Notes under the pieces: generated by a model | What the model was told of the DNA's origin: nothing | The model's input: only the letters and a program-made list of their open reading frames with translations | Database searches by the model: none | Shown: in pieces, positions 8,877-18,879 of the stretch | How positions within the stretch are numbered: position 1 is the first letter of the stretch | How the letters are laid out: each line of letters begins with the position of its first letter | Position numbers and translations under genes: made by a program | Assembly: GCA_900095875.1 (NCBI GenBank) | Contig: LT608311.1 | Span: forward strand, 620,001 to 684,000 | DNA length: 64,000 nucleotides | Reading direction: 5' to 3' | Source: Caecibacter massiliensis | GTDB taxonomy: Bacteria > Bacillota > Negativicutes > Veillonellales > Megasphaeraceae

Positions 8877-10211
8877 TCATTCAGCCCGTTCGGCTACCAA
8901 ATCGTAGGCGAATCCCTGGGAAATCCGCACGGGAATCATATCTCCCGGCTGTACGCCTTCGGCGTTTTCCAGATACGTCAGACCATCTACATCGGGAGCC
9001 TGAATTTCAATACGCCCCACAGCCTGACAGATTCCCTGTTCCTCTTCCACCCGTTCGACGAGCATCGTATGAAGGGAACCTTCCAGTTCCTGATTGCGAT
9101 GTTCCGACACTTTTGCCTGGATAGCCATGAGCTGATGATAACGTTCCTCTTTGACTTCTTCAGGAATCTGATTATCCATCCGGGCTGCCGGCGTCCCGTC
9201 TTCACGGCTGTAGGTAAAGACGCCTACATCATCGAATTCCGTTTCTCTGACGAAATCGCAAAGCTGGCGGAACTCTTCTTCTGTTTCACCGGGAAAACCT
9301 ACAATGAACGTGGACCGCAATGTCAGTTTACGGCCATGACTGCATAACTTTTTCATGAGACGGCGCACATCTTCTTCCGAATCGCGGCGGTTCATGCGTT
9401 CCAGCACAGACTGGGAAATATGCTGCAGCGGCAGATCGACATACGGGCAGATTTTATCTTCCTTGACGATCAGTTCCATCAGTTCGTCTGTAAAGTAATG
9501 CGGATAGAGATAAAACAGGCGGATCCAGCGGATGCCATCTATTTTTACCAGGCGGCGCAACAGTTCCGGCAGCAGGGAATGACCGGCCAGATCGACGCCA
9601 TAACTAGTCGTATCCTGTGCAATGAGATTGATTTCTTTCACTCCGTCATCAGCCAGCTGCCGGACTTCTGCCACGACCGAATCGACAGGACGGCTGTATA
9701 AGCGTCCCCGGACATGGGGAATGATGCAGAAGGAACAACCGTTATTGCAGCCTTCCCCGATCTTGACGTAAGCACTGTAAGATGGCGTCGTACGCAGCCG
9801 GCTCGTATTCTGATTATACAAATGGCTGACATTATCCATGAAACAAGCTTTTCTTCCTTTTTTGACGGTATCGATGGCATCCCAGATCCGGTCCCATGAC
9901 CCCGTTCCCAGCAGGGCATCGATTTCAGGCATTTCCTTCATCAGTTCTTCTTTATACTGCTGGCTGAGACAGCCTGTTACAATCAGCATCTGACAGCGGC
10001 CTTCTGTCTTATATCTGGCTGCCTGGAGGATCGTATCGATTGATTCCTGTTTAGCTTTTTCAATAAACGTACACGTATTTACGATGATGATATCCGCCTC
10101 TTCAAGGTCATCGGTGATTTCCATATGGCGGTCCCGCAAAATGCCCAGCATCACTTCTGTATCAATGAGATTTTTTGAACAACCCAGACTGACAAATCCT
10201 ATTTTTTCCAT
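8877..10211 (-). CDS. rimO: Ribosomal protein S12 methylthiotransferase RimO
   Basis: 444 residues. The N-terminal domain carries the auxiliary [4Fe-4S] cysteines at 11, 47 and 81. The radical SAM motif GCNNGCSFC gives Cys155, Cys159 and Cys162. A TRAM domain closes the C-terminus (from about residue 375). The opening MEKIGFVSLGCSKNLIDTE is typical of RimO rather than MiaB. The enzyme adds a methylthio group to an aspartate of ribosomal protein S12. It lies in the ftsK-to-recX run, five bases after the solute-binding protein gene. Confidence 0.94.
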   Translation of the reverse strand: MEKIGFVSLGCSKNLIDTEVMLGILRDRHMEITDDLEEADIIIVNTCTFIEKAKQESIDTILQAARYKTEGRCQMLIVTGCLSQQYKEELMKEMPEIDALLGTGSWDRIWDAIDTVKKGRKACFMDNVSHLYNQNTSRLRTTPSYSAYVKIGEGCNNGCSFCIIPHVRGRLYSRPVDSVVAEVRQLADDGVKEINLIAQDTTSYGVDLAGHSLLPELLRRLVKIDGIRWIRLFYLYPHYFTDELMELIVKEDKICPYVDLPLQHISQSVLERMNRRDSEEDVRRLMKKLCSHGRKLTLRSTFIVGFPGETEEEFRQLCDFVRETEFDDVGVFTYSREDGTPAARMDNQIPEEVKEERYHQLMAIQAKVSEHRNQELEGSLHTMLVERVEEEQGICQAVGRIEIQAPDVDGLTYLENAEGVQPGDMIPVRISQGFAYDLVAERAE

Positions 10212-10216
10212 GTAAC

Positions 10217-11263
10217 TTATGGTTCCTTTCCAAATCGAATAGTTTTAATCCACCAATCCTGTACATTTTTCCGTCCCTGATCCGTATACAATTTGCGGAC
10301 AGGGAAAAGCACAGGATACCGGTTGCGTCCATCTAATTCTTTCGGCAGCACATCGCTGGCTGTCGTCAAAAACAGTGTATTCTGATGCAGCAGTGCCAGG
10401 GCGCTCCGCGACAGCAGCCAGTCGGCAAAGACGGGAGCCAGTTCCGTATCGGTACACCATTTCGTCGTTCCCCTGCCGTACAGCCAGTAGGATGTCCCAT
10501 TCTGGGGATACAGCATGACAACCGGCGCTTTATCCCGCAGGAACTGACGGACAGTCATAGCACTGGCAACACCCATATCGGCTTCACCGGCAGCAACGCG
10601 GCGCACGATGGGAGACATCGTCTTGGCATACGATGCAATATGAGGCTGCAGAGCCTTAAAGTACCGGCTGGCTTCTGCTGTCCCTGCAATTTCTACATAC
10701 GAACAGAGAAAGTCTCCTGCCATATCCGTCGCTGCCAGATCGGGAAAAGCCAGGACCATATTCGGATCAGTCAGCAGATCATCCCAGGTTTCCAGTTCAC
10801 TGCCACGGCGTTCGTAATATGCCTTGCTCACGACGAAAACCATAGGATCATACCAGGCACCTGTCCAATATCCATCTGCATCTTTAAACGAATAGGGAAC
10901 GCTTTCCGTAGCCAGTGACGCATAGGGAACGAATATCGAGGCCTGTTGCAAATCCTTCAATACCGGTTCAGAAGCAATGACCATGTCCGGCCCGGCATCA
11001 GACGCTGCATCGTCAGCCAGCGACTGCAGTTCACTATCGGTACGCGTTTCAATCTGTACGCGCAGTCCCGTATCTCTATAAAACTTCCTGGCCAGAGCAC
11101 TGTTGACGTCGGCCGGCATATCGGAATACACGACAAGGTGCCGTTCGGCCCGGTATGCATCCTGTGCTTTCTCTTCCTGTTGTTTTTCCAGTAATATATT
11201 GCTGAATCCGAGCACAGCCAGTACAAACAGTACAATAGCCAGTGTCGGTACATATTTTTTCAT
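10217..11263 (-). CDS. Extracellular solute-binding protein, ABC-type (iron/thiamine-binding-like), orphan
   Basis: About 348 residues from the ATG at 11263, preceded by AGGTG at good spacing; an upstream ATG (11281) overlaps the previous gene. An N-terminal hydrophobic segment (PTLAIVLFVLAVLGFSNIL) has no lipobox cysteine, so it is probably an uncleaved anchor or a poor signal peptide. The rest (LVVYSDMPADVNSALARKF) resembles periplasmic binding proteins for ferric iron, thiamine or similar. No permease or ATPase gene is adjacent; it sits between a radical SAM gene and rimO. The ligand is unknown. Confidence 0.72.
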   Translation of the reverse strand: MKKYVPTLAIVLFVLAVLGFSNILLEKQQEEKAQDAYRAERHLVVYSDMPADVNSALARKFYRDTGLRVQIETRTDSELQSLADDAASDAGPDMVIASEPVLKDLQQASIFVPYASLATESVPYSFKDADGYWTGAWYDPMVFVVSKAYYERRGSELETWDDLLTDPNMVLAFPDLAATDMAGDFLCSYVEIAGTAEASRYFKALQPHIASYAKTMSPIVRRVAAGEADMGVASAMTVRQFLRDKAPVVMLYPQNGTSYWLYGRGTTKWCTDTELAPVFADWLLSRSALALLHQNTLFLTTASDVLPKELDGRNRYPVLFPVRKLYTDQGRKNVQDWWIKTIRFGKEP

Positions 11264-11267
11264 GAAA

Positions 11268-13175
11268 TCACCTGAATCCATGGCGCTGCCGGTCTTGAAG
11301 CGTTCTGCCCTTCCGCCCCGGGTTTCCGGGCCGGCGGTTCCCTGCCCTTCCCGCAGTCTTTTCCATCCGCGCTTTTCCCGGCCGGCGGGGCGGAATCAGG
11401 CAGTGACTGCCATAGCCGATAAGATCCCGCCGTCCGGCTATGCACAGCGCCTTGTAGACAATATCATAATTGGCCGGATTCTTGTACTGCATCAGAGCCC
11501 GCTGCATCTGTTTTTCTTCCGGCCGCCGGGCTACGTAAACCTTTTCCCCCGTCAGTGGATTCATGCCCGTGTAATACATAGCCGTCGAGAGACTCCCCGG
11601 AGTAGGGATGAAATCCTGTACCTGTTCCGGCTGCATATGCATATCCCGCAAAAATTCCGCCAATGTAATGGCGTCGGCCAGAGTACAGCCCGGATGGCTG
11701 GACATAAAATATGGCACCAGGTACTGCTTTTTTCCCAATTTCCGGTTGGCTTCGTCAAACCATTTCTTAAACGTCAGAAAGGCATGTACATCAGCCTTTC
11801 CCATTAAATCGGTCACATGCTTTACGACATGCTCCGGTGCCACTTTCAGCTGTCCGCTGACGTGATACCGGCATAATTCTTCTACAAATTTCTTATTGTG
11901 ATCCGCTAAAAGATAATCGTAGCGCAGTCCAGAGCGGACAAACACCTTTTTGACGCGGGGAATGTGGCGGATTTCCTGTAATAACTTCAAATAATCGTCA
12001 TGTGACGTGTCCAGATTGGGACAGATTTCACTGCCGATACAATGGCGGTCTTTGCATACTCCGGCCGTCAGTTGCTTTTTACAGGCCGGATGGCGGAAAT
12101 TAGCCGTCGGGCCGCCTACATCATGGATATAACCTTTAAAACCGGGAAGGTGTGTCATATGCACGGCCTCCCGGATCAGAGATTCATGGCTGCGGTTCTG
12201 GACAATCGGTCCCTGATGACTGGTAATAGCGCAAAAATGACAATGTCCAAAGCATCCCCTGTGGCTGGTCAGGCTGAACTGCACTTCATGCAGGGCCGGC
12301 ACACCGCCACAATCATCATAATCGGGATGCCAGCGCCGTGTAAAGGGCAGTTCATAGACGGCGTCCATTTCTTCTGTCGTAAGTGGCAGAGCCGGCGGCG
12401 TCTGAACGACATACCGGTTTTCCGACGGCTGGATAATCGTCCGGCCATAGAAAGGATCCTGTTCCTCATACTGTATTTTAAAGGCCCGGGCAAAGGCTTT
12501 TTTATCTGCCTTCACCTCCTCATAGGATGGACAAAGTACAGTTTTTTCCGATATAGGCGGCCGGCTGGTCACATAGCAGATGCCCCGGATATGATACATC
12601 TCCGCCACGTTTTTCCCCTCAGCCAGGGCATCGGCAATTTCTACGACAGAGTGTTCCCCCATGCCATAGCTCAGGATATCGGCTTTGCTGTCCAGCAATA
12701 TGGAATGGCGTACTTTATCCGACCAGTAATCGTAGTGGGCAAACCGTCGCAGACTGGCCTCAATGCCTCCGATAATGATGGGGACATCTTTATAAGCCTC
12801 GCGCATCCTGTTGGCATATACGATGGTAGCCCGTTCAGGCCGTTTCCCGGCTATACCGCCCGGTGAATAATTATCGGTGCTGCGAAATTTTTTTGCCGCT
12901 GTTTTTTCATTGAGCATGGAATCGAGATTGCCCGCCGTAATCAGCGCTCCCAGCCGGGGCCGTCCCAGTGCTTTGAATGGTTCTGCACTATGCCAGTCCG
13001 GTTGGGAAATGATGCCTACGCGATACCCGCGGCTCTCCAGTACCCTGCCGATAACAGCAGCGGCGAAACCGGGATGATCCACATAGGCATCGCCATTGAT
13101 ATATACAAAATCCAATTGATTCCAGCCGCGCCGTTCCATATCGGCCCTGCTGGTCACCAGAAATTCCTCGTTCAT
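11268..13175 (-). CDS. YgiQ family radical SAM protein
   Basis: 635 residues, the expected size. The N-terminal domain is B12-binding-like (DFVYINGDAYVDHPGFAAAV, IISQPDW), and the radical SAM cluster motif is HRGCFGHCHFCAI, near residue 315. Further conserved pieces include VGGPTANFRHPAC and GQLKVAPEH. The reaction catalysed by YgiQ is not established. The C-terminal 45 residues are basic and rich in Arg, Gly and Pro. The gene lies 12 bases after the RodZ-like gene and overlaps the extended reading frame of the next gene. Confidence 0.9.
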   Translation of the reverse strand: MNEEFLVTSRADMERRGWNQLDFVYINGDAYVDHPGFAAAVIGRVLESRGYRVGIISQPDWHSAEPFKALGRPRLGALITAGNLDSMLNEKTAAKKFRSTDNYSPGGIAGKRPERATIVYANRMREAYKDVPIIIGGIEASLRRFAHYDYWSDKVRHSILLDSKADILSYGMGEHSVVEIADALAEGKNVAEMYHIRGICYVTSRPPISEKTVLCPSYEEVKADKKAFARAFKIQYEEQDPFYGRTIIQPSENRYVVQTPPALPLTTEEMDAVYELPFTRRWHPDYDDCGGVPALHEVQFSLTSHRGCFGHCHFCAITSHQGPIVQNRSHESLIREAVHMTHLPGFKGYIHDVGGPTANFRHPACKKQLTAGVCKDRHCIGSEICPNLDTSHDDYLKLLQEIRHIPRVKKVFVRSGLRYDYLLADHNKKFVEELCRYHVSGQLKVAPEHVVKHVTDLMGKADVHAFLTFKKWFDEANRKLGKKQYLVPYFMSSHPGCTLADAITLAEFLRDMHMQPEQVQDFIPTPGSLSTAMYYTGMNPLTGEKVYVARRPEEKQMQRALMQYKNPANYDIVYKALCIAGRRDLIGYGSHCLIPPRRPGKARMEKTAGRAGNRRPGNPGRKGRTLQDRQRHGFR

Positions 13176-13187
13176 ATATTGCCTCTT

Positions 13188-13583
13188 TTACAAAAGTAAC
13201 CAGATAATGAGCAGCAGAAATAAAATAATTCCCGACAAAATGGTTATCCCCTGCCACTTGCTCTGACGGTTCCGTTCCTTCTGCCGCTTTTCCCTTCCTG
13301 CCCGTTCCGGGCTCTGTGCCACAGGACGCACTTCCGGCCTGGGTTTCCTCGCCAGGACCTCTTCTTTATACGCTGTGACCAGTCCGGCTCCATCCAGTCC
13401 CAGATATTCCGCATACGTCCGGATAAATCCCTTGACAAATACGGCACCAGGGATGACATCAAAATCTTCCTTTTCCAGGGCATCCAGATAGTCTTCTTTT
13501 ATATTGACAGCATCGGACACTTCTTTCAGCGTACGCCCCTGCTGTTCCCTTTCCTGTTGTAATACTCTGCCGATAGAAGACAA
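13188..13583 (-). CDS. RodZ-like helix-turn-helix membrane protein
   Basis: 131 residues. The N-terminal half is a helix-turn-helix domain of the RodZ/YmfM kind (RVLQQEREQQGRTLKEVSDA, then EKEDFDVIPGAVFVKGFIRT YAEYLG in two parts). It is followed by a basic linker and a single C-terminal membrane helix (ITILSGIILFLLLIIWLLL). It ends right after the helix, so the periplasmic domain of full-length RodZ is missing. In other Firmicutes the equivalent gene (ymfM) lies near ftsK and cinA-recA, as here. A role in cell shape with MreB is inferred. Confidence 0.8.
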   Translation of the reverse strand: MSSIGRVLQQEREQQGRTLKEVSDAVNIKEDYLDALEKEDFDVIPGAVFVKGFIRTYAEYLGLDGAGLVTAYKEEVLARKPRPEVRPVAQSPERAGREKRQKERNRQSKWQGITILSGIILFLLLIIWLLL

Positions 13584-13655
13584 AGAACCGCCTCCTTATA
13601 TGAATATGCCCATGCATACATAGTTAATTATATACTATTCCCCGGAAAAATGATA

Positions 13656-16241
13656 TCACGTGTCCTTATGGAAGAATTTTGCCTGTACTTCCGCCGGTGA
13701 CATGATGATTTCCCGCGGTTTCTTATTTCCTTCATTCGGCCCGACAATTCCCATGGCTTCCATCGTATCAATCATGCGGGCCGCCCGGGTAAATCCGACA
13801 CGGAAACGCCGCTGCAGCATGGAAGAAGATGCCTGTCCCGTTTCCAGGACCATGTCGATGGCCTGGGGCATCAGCTCATCTTCAAAAAATCCGGCCGTAT
13901 CTCCACTGCTTTCACCGGCGGACTGCTGAATGGATTCATCGTATTTCGGTTCTGTCGTGTTCTGATTTTTTATGAACGTAACGAGCTGTTCGATTTCCGC
14001 ATCCGAGATAAATGCCCCCTGTACGCGGATGGGTTTGGGGGCACCCGTCGGAAAATAAAACATATCGCCGTTGCCAATCAGCTTTTCGGCACCACCCATA
14101 TCCAGGATAGTACGGGAGTCGGTCTGGCTGGAAACGCGGAAAGCAATGCGGCTCGGAATATTAGCCTTAATGAGGCCGGTAATGACATCAACAGAAGGAC
14201 GCTGCGTAGCCAGTACCAAGTGCATACCGCAGGCACGGGCCTTCTGCGCCAGACGACAGATAGAATCTTCTACATCACTGGAGGCCGCCATCATGAGATC
14301 GGCCATTTCGTCAATGATAATGACGACATATGGCATGGCTTCATCAGGATACTTTTCATTGAAGCTTTTGATATCCCGGGCAAATCCCTGGGAGAACCGC
14401 TTATAACGATCATCCATTTCCCGTACAGCCCAGCGCAGCGCATTAGCTGCTTTTTTAGGATCGGTAACGACAGGAGTCATCAAATGGGGAATGCCATTGT
14501 ATACGGATAATTCGACAACCTTCGGGTCAATCAGTACCAGTTTGACATCTTCCGGCCGTTGCTTAAACAGGATACTGGCAATAAACGTGTTGATGCAGAC
14601 ACTCTTGCCGGACCCGGTCGTACCGGCGACCAGAAGATGAGGCATCTTGGTCAGATCGGCAATGACTGGATTCCCGGCAATATCCTTGCCCAGGCTTACA
14701 GGCACGCCGCTGGCAGCATTTTTAAATTCATCTGTATCGAGGACATCGCGCAGATTGACCCCCGTACGGGTCTTATTCGGCACTTCAATGCCCACGGCAG
14801 CCTTCCCGGGAATAGGCGCTTCGATAAAAACTTGTGTCGCCGCCAGATTCAGGGCAATGTCATCGGCCAGACCGACAATCCGGCTCACGCGCACCCCAGC
14901 TGCCGGTTCCAGTTCATAACGGGTGACAGAAGGGCCCTGACTGGCATTCGTCACTTTGGCTTCAATGTTGAAACTTTTCAGTGTTTCCTGCAAAATGACG
15001 GCATTCTGACGGGCTTCTTCACTCAGTCCTTCTGCCAGGGGTTTTCCCAGTTTGAGCAGGCTCACCGGCGGCAGGCGGTATGTATTTTCTCCTTTGGCCA
15101 CCGGTACGGCCGAATGCCCTTGGGGCGCCACATCGACGGCCGTAGACTGGGCATCGATTTCGACTGGCTTCAAGTCGGCCAGTTCTTCCTGCAGTACATC
15201 CCGGACAGGCTGTTCCATCGGCTGTCCTTCCTCCTGCTGTTTCTCCGTATCTGGCAGTCCGTCATCATAGTCGTCATCCTGTCGTCCTTCCGGCGGCAGC
15301 ACGGCCGGAGCCGCCGAAACAGGTGATATATCCAGTTCTTCTGTCAGATCTGGTATACATTCTTCGTTTTCTAGTAATCCATCTCTTTTTTCCGATGTAA
15401 AATCCACACGCGGGCCGTGAAGCAGACTATCTTCCTCACGGGATTCCAAAGCCGGCACCGGTTCTGCCTCTGCCACGGGAACGTCCCTGTCAGTCCGGGC
15501 CGTTCCTACCGCTTCCGCCTGTTCTTCCTGCTCTTCTTTTTCCAGATCAAAGATATGATGATGTTCATGCCACTGCTGCATAGAACGGGATGCTTCCTGC
15601 AATCCCTCTACGGCCTTATCGGATACGCGGGACACCTCTTCTGATGCCTTGTCCGAAACGATGGCTACGGGGCGGGAAATAGACCATTTTTTCCATACGA
15701 GCAGAGTCACTATCCCTAAGGCCACAACGACCAGAACGGCGCCAAATTCGCCGAGAAAGGAACGCAGCAGCGAGGCGACGGCAGCACCGGCAGCACCGCC
15801 TCCGACGCGCAGCATGGCCGGCATGAATTCTGCCCCCTGGGGAATAAATAACAGGTGGATAAGGCCCAGGAACAACACAAAGAGTACCGTACCTGCCAGC
15901 CAGTTCTTCGTAAGGGGCCAGGCCTTGCGTAAAATGATATATTTCAACCCCAGAATCACCATAGACAGGGTAAAAACAATCCGTCCGATGCCAAATATAT
16001 AGGACAGGATACCATCAATACTATGGCCTGCACTGCCTGTATCAATACCGACAATACCAACGGTCATAAAAATACCGCAGCACAAAAGGACGATGCCAAT
16101 AATCTCATATTTCAGCAGCGACGGTTCTGTATCCTTTTTTTTCGTTGTACGGCGCACACCCTTTCCCGATGCCTTACGGGGCCGGGATTTTGTCACGCGT
16201 CTTGTTTTCCCTTGTGCCAAACCTTTCACCTTCCAAACCAT
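13656..16241 (-). CDS. ftsK: DNA translocase FtsK/SpoIIIE
   Basis: 861 residues. A basic N-terminus (1-42) precedes four membrane helices (about 45-185), an acidic low-complexity linker (about 195-395), the alpha-beta motor domain with Walker A GTTGSGKS at 540-547 and Walker [13 protein letters not shown], and a C-terminal winged-helix gamma domain (790-855) that reads orientation sequences. It pumps chromosome arms through the division septum. No ribosome site precedes the ATG at 16241; a TTG at 16220 behind AAGGTG is a plausible alternative start. It follows rarA after 14 bases. Confidence 0.94.
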   Translation of the reverse strand: MVWKVKGLAQGKTRRVTKSRPRKASGKGVRRTTKKKDTEPSLLKYEIIGIVLLCCGIFMTVGIVGIDTGSAGHSIDGILSYIFGIGRIVFTLSMVILGLKYIILRKAWPLTKNWLAGTVLFVLFLGLIHLLFIPQGAEFMPAMLRVGGGAAGAAVASLLRSFLGEFGAVLVVVALGIVTLLVWKKWSISRPVAIVSDKASEEVSRVSDKAVEGLQEASRSMQQWHEHHHIFDLEKEEQEEQAEAVGTARTDRDVPVAEAEPVPALESREEDSLLHGPRVDFTSEKRDGLLENEECIPDLTEELDISPVSAAPAVLPPEGRQDDDYDDGLPDTEKQQEEGQPMEQPVRDVLQEELADLKPVEIDAQSTAVDVAPQGHSAVPVAKGENTYRLPPVSLLKLGKPLAEGLSEEARQNAVILQETLKSFNIEAKVTNASQGPSVTRYELEPAAGVRVSRIVGLADDIALNLAATQVFIEAPIPGKAAVGIEVPNKTRTGVNLRDVLDTDEFKNAASGVPVSLGKDIAGNPVIADLTKMPHLLVAGTTGSGKSVCINTFIASILFKQRPEDVKLVLIDPKVVELSVYNGIPHLMTPVVTDPKKAANALRWAVREMDDRYKRFSQGFARDIKSFNEKYPDEAMPYVVIIIDEMADLMMAASSDVEDSICRLAQKARACGMHLVLATQRPSVDVITGLIKANIPSRIAFRVSSQTDSRTILDMGGAEKLIGNGDMFYFPTGAPKPIRVQGAFISDAEIEQLVTFIKNQNTTEPKYDESIQQSAGESSGDTAGFFEDELMPQAIDMVLETGQASSSMLQRRFRVGFTRAARMIDTMEAMGIVGPNEGNKKPREIIMSPAEVQAKFFHKDT

Positions 16242-16255
16242 ATATGCATTCTGAC

Positions 16256-17578
16256 TTATTTATCACAGCTACGGCGTTTATGCCATTTTTCCGCCATGAC
16301 ATCTTCTTTTCCGTGATTCGTTGCTTCATAATACTGCCGGTCTTTGAGTGGATCCGGCAGATACTGCTGCCGTACCCAGCCACCGGGATAATCATGGGGA
16401 TATTTATACCCCGCTCCATGTCCCAGAGAAGAAGCTCCCTGATAATGAGCATCGCGGAGCCATGCCGGGATTTCTCCACATCCGCCCCGCCGCACATCAT
16501 GCAATGCCCGGTCTATCGCCATATAAGCGCTATTGCTCTTGGGCGCGCAGGATACGTAAATGACAGCTTCTGACAAAATAATCCGTCCTTCCGGCCAGCC
16601 GACAAGTTCTACCGCCTGGGCAGCCGCGTTGGCTACTACTAGTGCCTGCGGGTCTGCCAGGCCTACGTCTTCAGCCGCACAGATGACCAGACGCCGGGCA
16701 ATAAAAGAAGGCTGTTCTCCCGCTTCTATCATGCGGGCCAGATAATGAAGGGCCGCATCGGGGTCAGAACCGCGCATGCTCTTGATAAAGGCAGAAATCG
16801 TATCATAATGGGCATCACCTTGTTTGTCATACGTATACAGTGCATGACCCATAACTTTTTCTACCGTCTCTTTTTTTAGTCTGCCACCTTCGGGAACGAG
16901 CATACAGGCCTGTTCCAGGAGATTCAGTCCGGCCCGGGCATCGCAGTCTGCCCCATCCGCCAGAAGCTGTAAGACACCTGCATCAGCCTGTATATGCAGA
17001 CTGCCCAGGCCCTTTTCCTGGTCCGTCAGAGCCCGCATCAATATCCTGGCAATATCCTCTCTGCCCAAAGGTGAAAACGTGAGGACACGCAGACGCGACA
17101 AAAGCGGCCGGTTCACTTCGAAATACGGGTTTTCTGTCGTAGCCCCGATAAGAATGACCGTGCCGTCTTCTACATATGGCAAAAGCACGTCCTGCTGGCT
17201 TTTATTGAAGCGGTGTATTTCATCAATGAAAAGGATAGTCCGCTTCTGATATATCTGTATGGCATCTCTGGCTTCCTGTATGACCTTGCGCAATTCAGCC
17301 GTCCCCGCCGTAACGGCATTGACTTTGACAAACCGGCTATGCGTCGCATGAGCTATCACATGGGCCAGCGTCGTTTTTCCAACACCGGAAGGCCCGTAAA
17401 AGAGAAGACTGGGCAGCGTATCTTTTTCAATCATGGCCCGGAGGAAACTGCCCGGGCCGATCAGCGTATCCTGCCCGCAGATTTCATCCAGTGTTTCCGG
17501 CCGCATACGCACGGCAAGAGGGGCCAGAAGAGGCTGCTGTTCTTCCGCTGCCAGAGAAAATAAATCGTCTCCGTTCAT
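16256..17578 (-). CDS. rarA: Replication-associated recombination protein A (RarA/MgsA)
   Basis: 440 residues, an AAA+ ATPase related to clamp loaders. Walker A is [15 protein letters not shown], Walker B is [18 protein letters not shown], and sensor 1 is [12 protein letters not shown]. The C-terminal tetramerisation region contains [20 protein letters not shown]. The protein acts at stalled replication forks. The 6S RNA gene lies just upstream on the same strand; a 6S gene also lies close to rarA in Bacillus subtilis. A small hairpin at about 17601-17629 lies between the two and may separate their transcripts. Confidence 0.93.
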   Translation of the reverse strand: MNGDDLFSLAAEEQQPLLAPLAVRMRPETLDEICGQDTLIGPGSFLRAMIEKDTLPSLLFYGPSGVGKTTLAHVIAHATHSRFVKVNAVTAGTAELRKVIQEARDAIQIYQKRTILFIDEIHRFNKSQQDVLLPYVEDGTVILIGATTENPYFEVNRPLLSRLRVLTFSPLGREDIARILMRALTDQEKGLGSLHIQADAGVLQLLADGADCDARAGLNLLEQACMLVPEGGRLKKETVEKVMGHALYTYDKQGDAHYDTISAFIKSMRGSDPDAALHYLARMIEAGEQPSFIARRLVICAAEDVGLADPQALVVANAAAQAVELVGWPEGRIILSEAVIYVSCAPKSNSAYMAIDRALHDVRRGGCGEIPAWLRDAHYQGASSLGHGAGYKYPHDYPGGWVRQQYLPDPLKDRQYYEATNHGKEDVMAEKWHKRRSCDK

Positions 17579-17651
17579 TTGTTCTCACCTGCTGTAAATA
17601 GAAAGCCGCCAAGATAACTTAGCGGCACTCAATCTTCACAATGAATTATAC

Positions 17652-17841
17652 AGAAAAAGAAGCCCCACCATGCCGTTTATAAACCAAGTTTTGAGCCTGC
17701 CTGAGCAGGTGGGTGTCCTCCTATGGAGTTCGACAGTCCAGTGAAGGCATTGCCTGGCAGCCATAGAGCCCGGACTCCCAATGTAAAAGATGTTGGTTCA
17801 AAACACGAGATCATTTTACGAACACAGTAGGGTTTTCTCTT
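17652..17841 (-). ncRNA. ssrS: 6S RNA
   Basis: About 190 bases with a perfect-spacing promoter at its 5' end and a T-rich 3' end. The closing stem pairs CCCTACTGTG (5' side) with CATGGTGGGG (3' side). A further stem AACCAA / TTGGTT flanks the central region. Internal hairpins CTATGG / CCATAG and CCTG-CTCAGG-CAGG follow. This long, double-stranded rod with a central bubble is the 6S plan: the RNA mimics an open promoter and binds sigma-A RNA polymerase. Position next to rarA supports it. I did not compute a fold or a covariance score. Confidence 0.8.
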
Positions 17842-17847
17842 GCATTT

Positions 17848-17876
17848 AGTATAATCAAATACATAGAAAAAATCAA
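17848..17876 (-). promoter_or_regulatory. Promoter of 6S RNA
   Basis: Minus strand: -35 TTGATT, 17-base spacer, -10 TATACT. The predicted start, near 17841, coincides with the 5' end of the folded RNA. Confidence 0.85.
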
Positions 17877-17936
17877 GACTTGACATATAATTTACCATGT
17901 ATCTGACCAAAACGGGTGCATGATACGGATTACTAA

Positions 17937-17965
17937 TTGAATATTCCGTTGTTTCTCCGTATAAT
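17937..17965 (+). promoter_or_regulatory. Promoter of the HAD phosphatase gene
   Basis: Plus strand: -35 TTGAAT, 17-base spacer, -10 TATAAT, divergent from the 6S promoter. The ATG lies 36 bases downstream of the -10. Confidence 0.78.
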
Positions 17966-18001
17966 GTTACTTGATATTTCTTTTATAGAAAGGATTGTAT
18001 C

Positions 18002-18763
18002 ATGAGGAAAAAATATTTCTTTTTTGATATCGACCGTACCCTGGGACTTGATATATCACAAATCATCCCGGCAGATACGGTATACTGTCTGAACCGCCTG
18101 CGCCAGCTCGGACACAGTGTAGCTATTGCTACGGGCAGATTACAATGTGATGGCTTCCGTACAGCCAGTCGGTATGGAATCACATCGCTCGTCAGTGATG
18201 GTGGCAATAGTCTCACCATAGATAATACGCTCATAGAAATGAATGGTCTGCCCATCGCCAACTGCCGGGCCCTTCTCCACGAACTGGAACGGCGCCATCT
18301 TCCCTGGGCCGTCTTTACAGACAATACAATGGTCCGGCATACGCCATATGAATCGTTCCGCCATCTTGGACAGTCGCAATTATTCCAAACCGATGTAACT
18401 CCTGTGGACATCGATTCCCTGACGACGATTTATAAAATCGTCCACGTCCGTCCGGCAGCAGGTGATCCGCCTCTGGATACATATGGTCTCTCCCGGCTTC
18501 CGTACATTACCAATACGTATCTCGTGGAACCGACCGATAAAGGTGCCGGTATCCGCCGGTTCATGGAACACGCCGGAGCTCCCCTGGAAGACGTAGTCGT
18601 ATTCGGCGACGGCCTCAACGACATCGCCATGTTTGTATCACCCTTCTTCCGCATCGCTATGGGAAATGCCCGTCCCCAGCTCAAGGAACGGGCCGATTAT
18701 ATTACCGATGACAATGACAAGGGCGGCATATTCCATGCCTGCCGCAGGTTTGGCTGGATATAA
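18002..18763 (+). CDS. HAD-superfamily hydrolase (Cof-like phosphatase)
   Basis: 253 residues. Motif I reads FDIDRTLG with both nucleophile aspartates present, but Arg replaces the usual Gly after the second Asp. Motif II is IATGR, and motif IV is VVFGDGLNDIAMF, typical of Cof/type IIB sugar-phosphate phosphatases. The substrate is unknown. An AAAGGA ribosome site lies eight bases before the ATG. It is the only plus-strand gene in the first 54 kb, flanked by its own promoter and a strong bidirectional terminator, so it is a single-gene unit. Confidence 0.88.
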   Translation: MRKKYFFFDIDRTLGLDISQIIPADTVYCLNRLRQLGHSVAIATGRLQCDGFRTASRYGITSLVSDGGNSLTIDNTLIEMNGLPIANCRALLHELERRHLPWAVFTDNTMVRHTPYESFRHLGQSQLFQTDVTPVDIDSLTTIYKIVHVRPAAGDPPLDTYGLSRLPYITNTYLVEPTDKGAGIRRFMEHAGAPLEDVVVFGDGLNDIAMFVSPFFRIAMGNARPQLKERADYITDDNDKGGIFHACRRFGWI

Positions 18764-18777
18764 ATGGACGAATCCCC

Positions 18778-18824
18778 AAAAAATTGGCATACGAAGCCTG
18801 ACTTGCTTCGTATGCCAATTTTTT
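18778..18824. terminator. Bidirectional terminator between the HAD gene and lpxL
   Basis: A perfect 20-base inverted repeat (arms 18778-18797 and 18805-18824, seven-base loop) with A6 and T6 at its ends. It serves the convergent HAD gene and the long lpxL-side operon. Confidence 0.92.
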
Positions 18825-18879
18825 CATCTATAACCTGCCATCGGATAAAGAATTGCCGGAAAAATCCCTTCTGGCCAGA

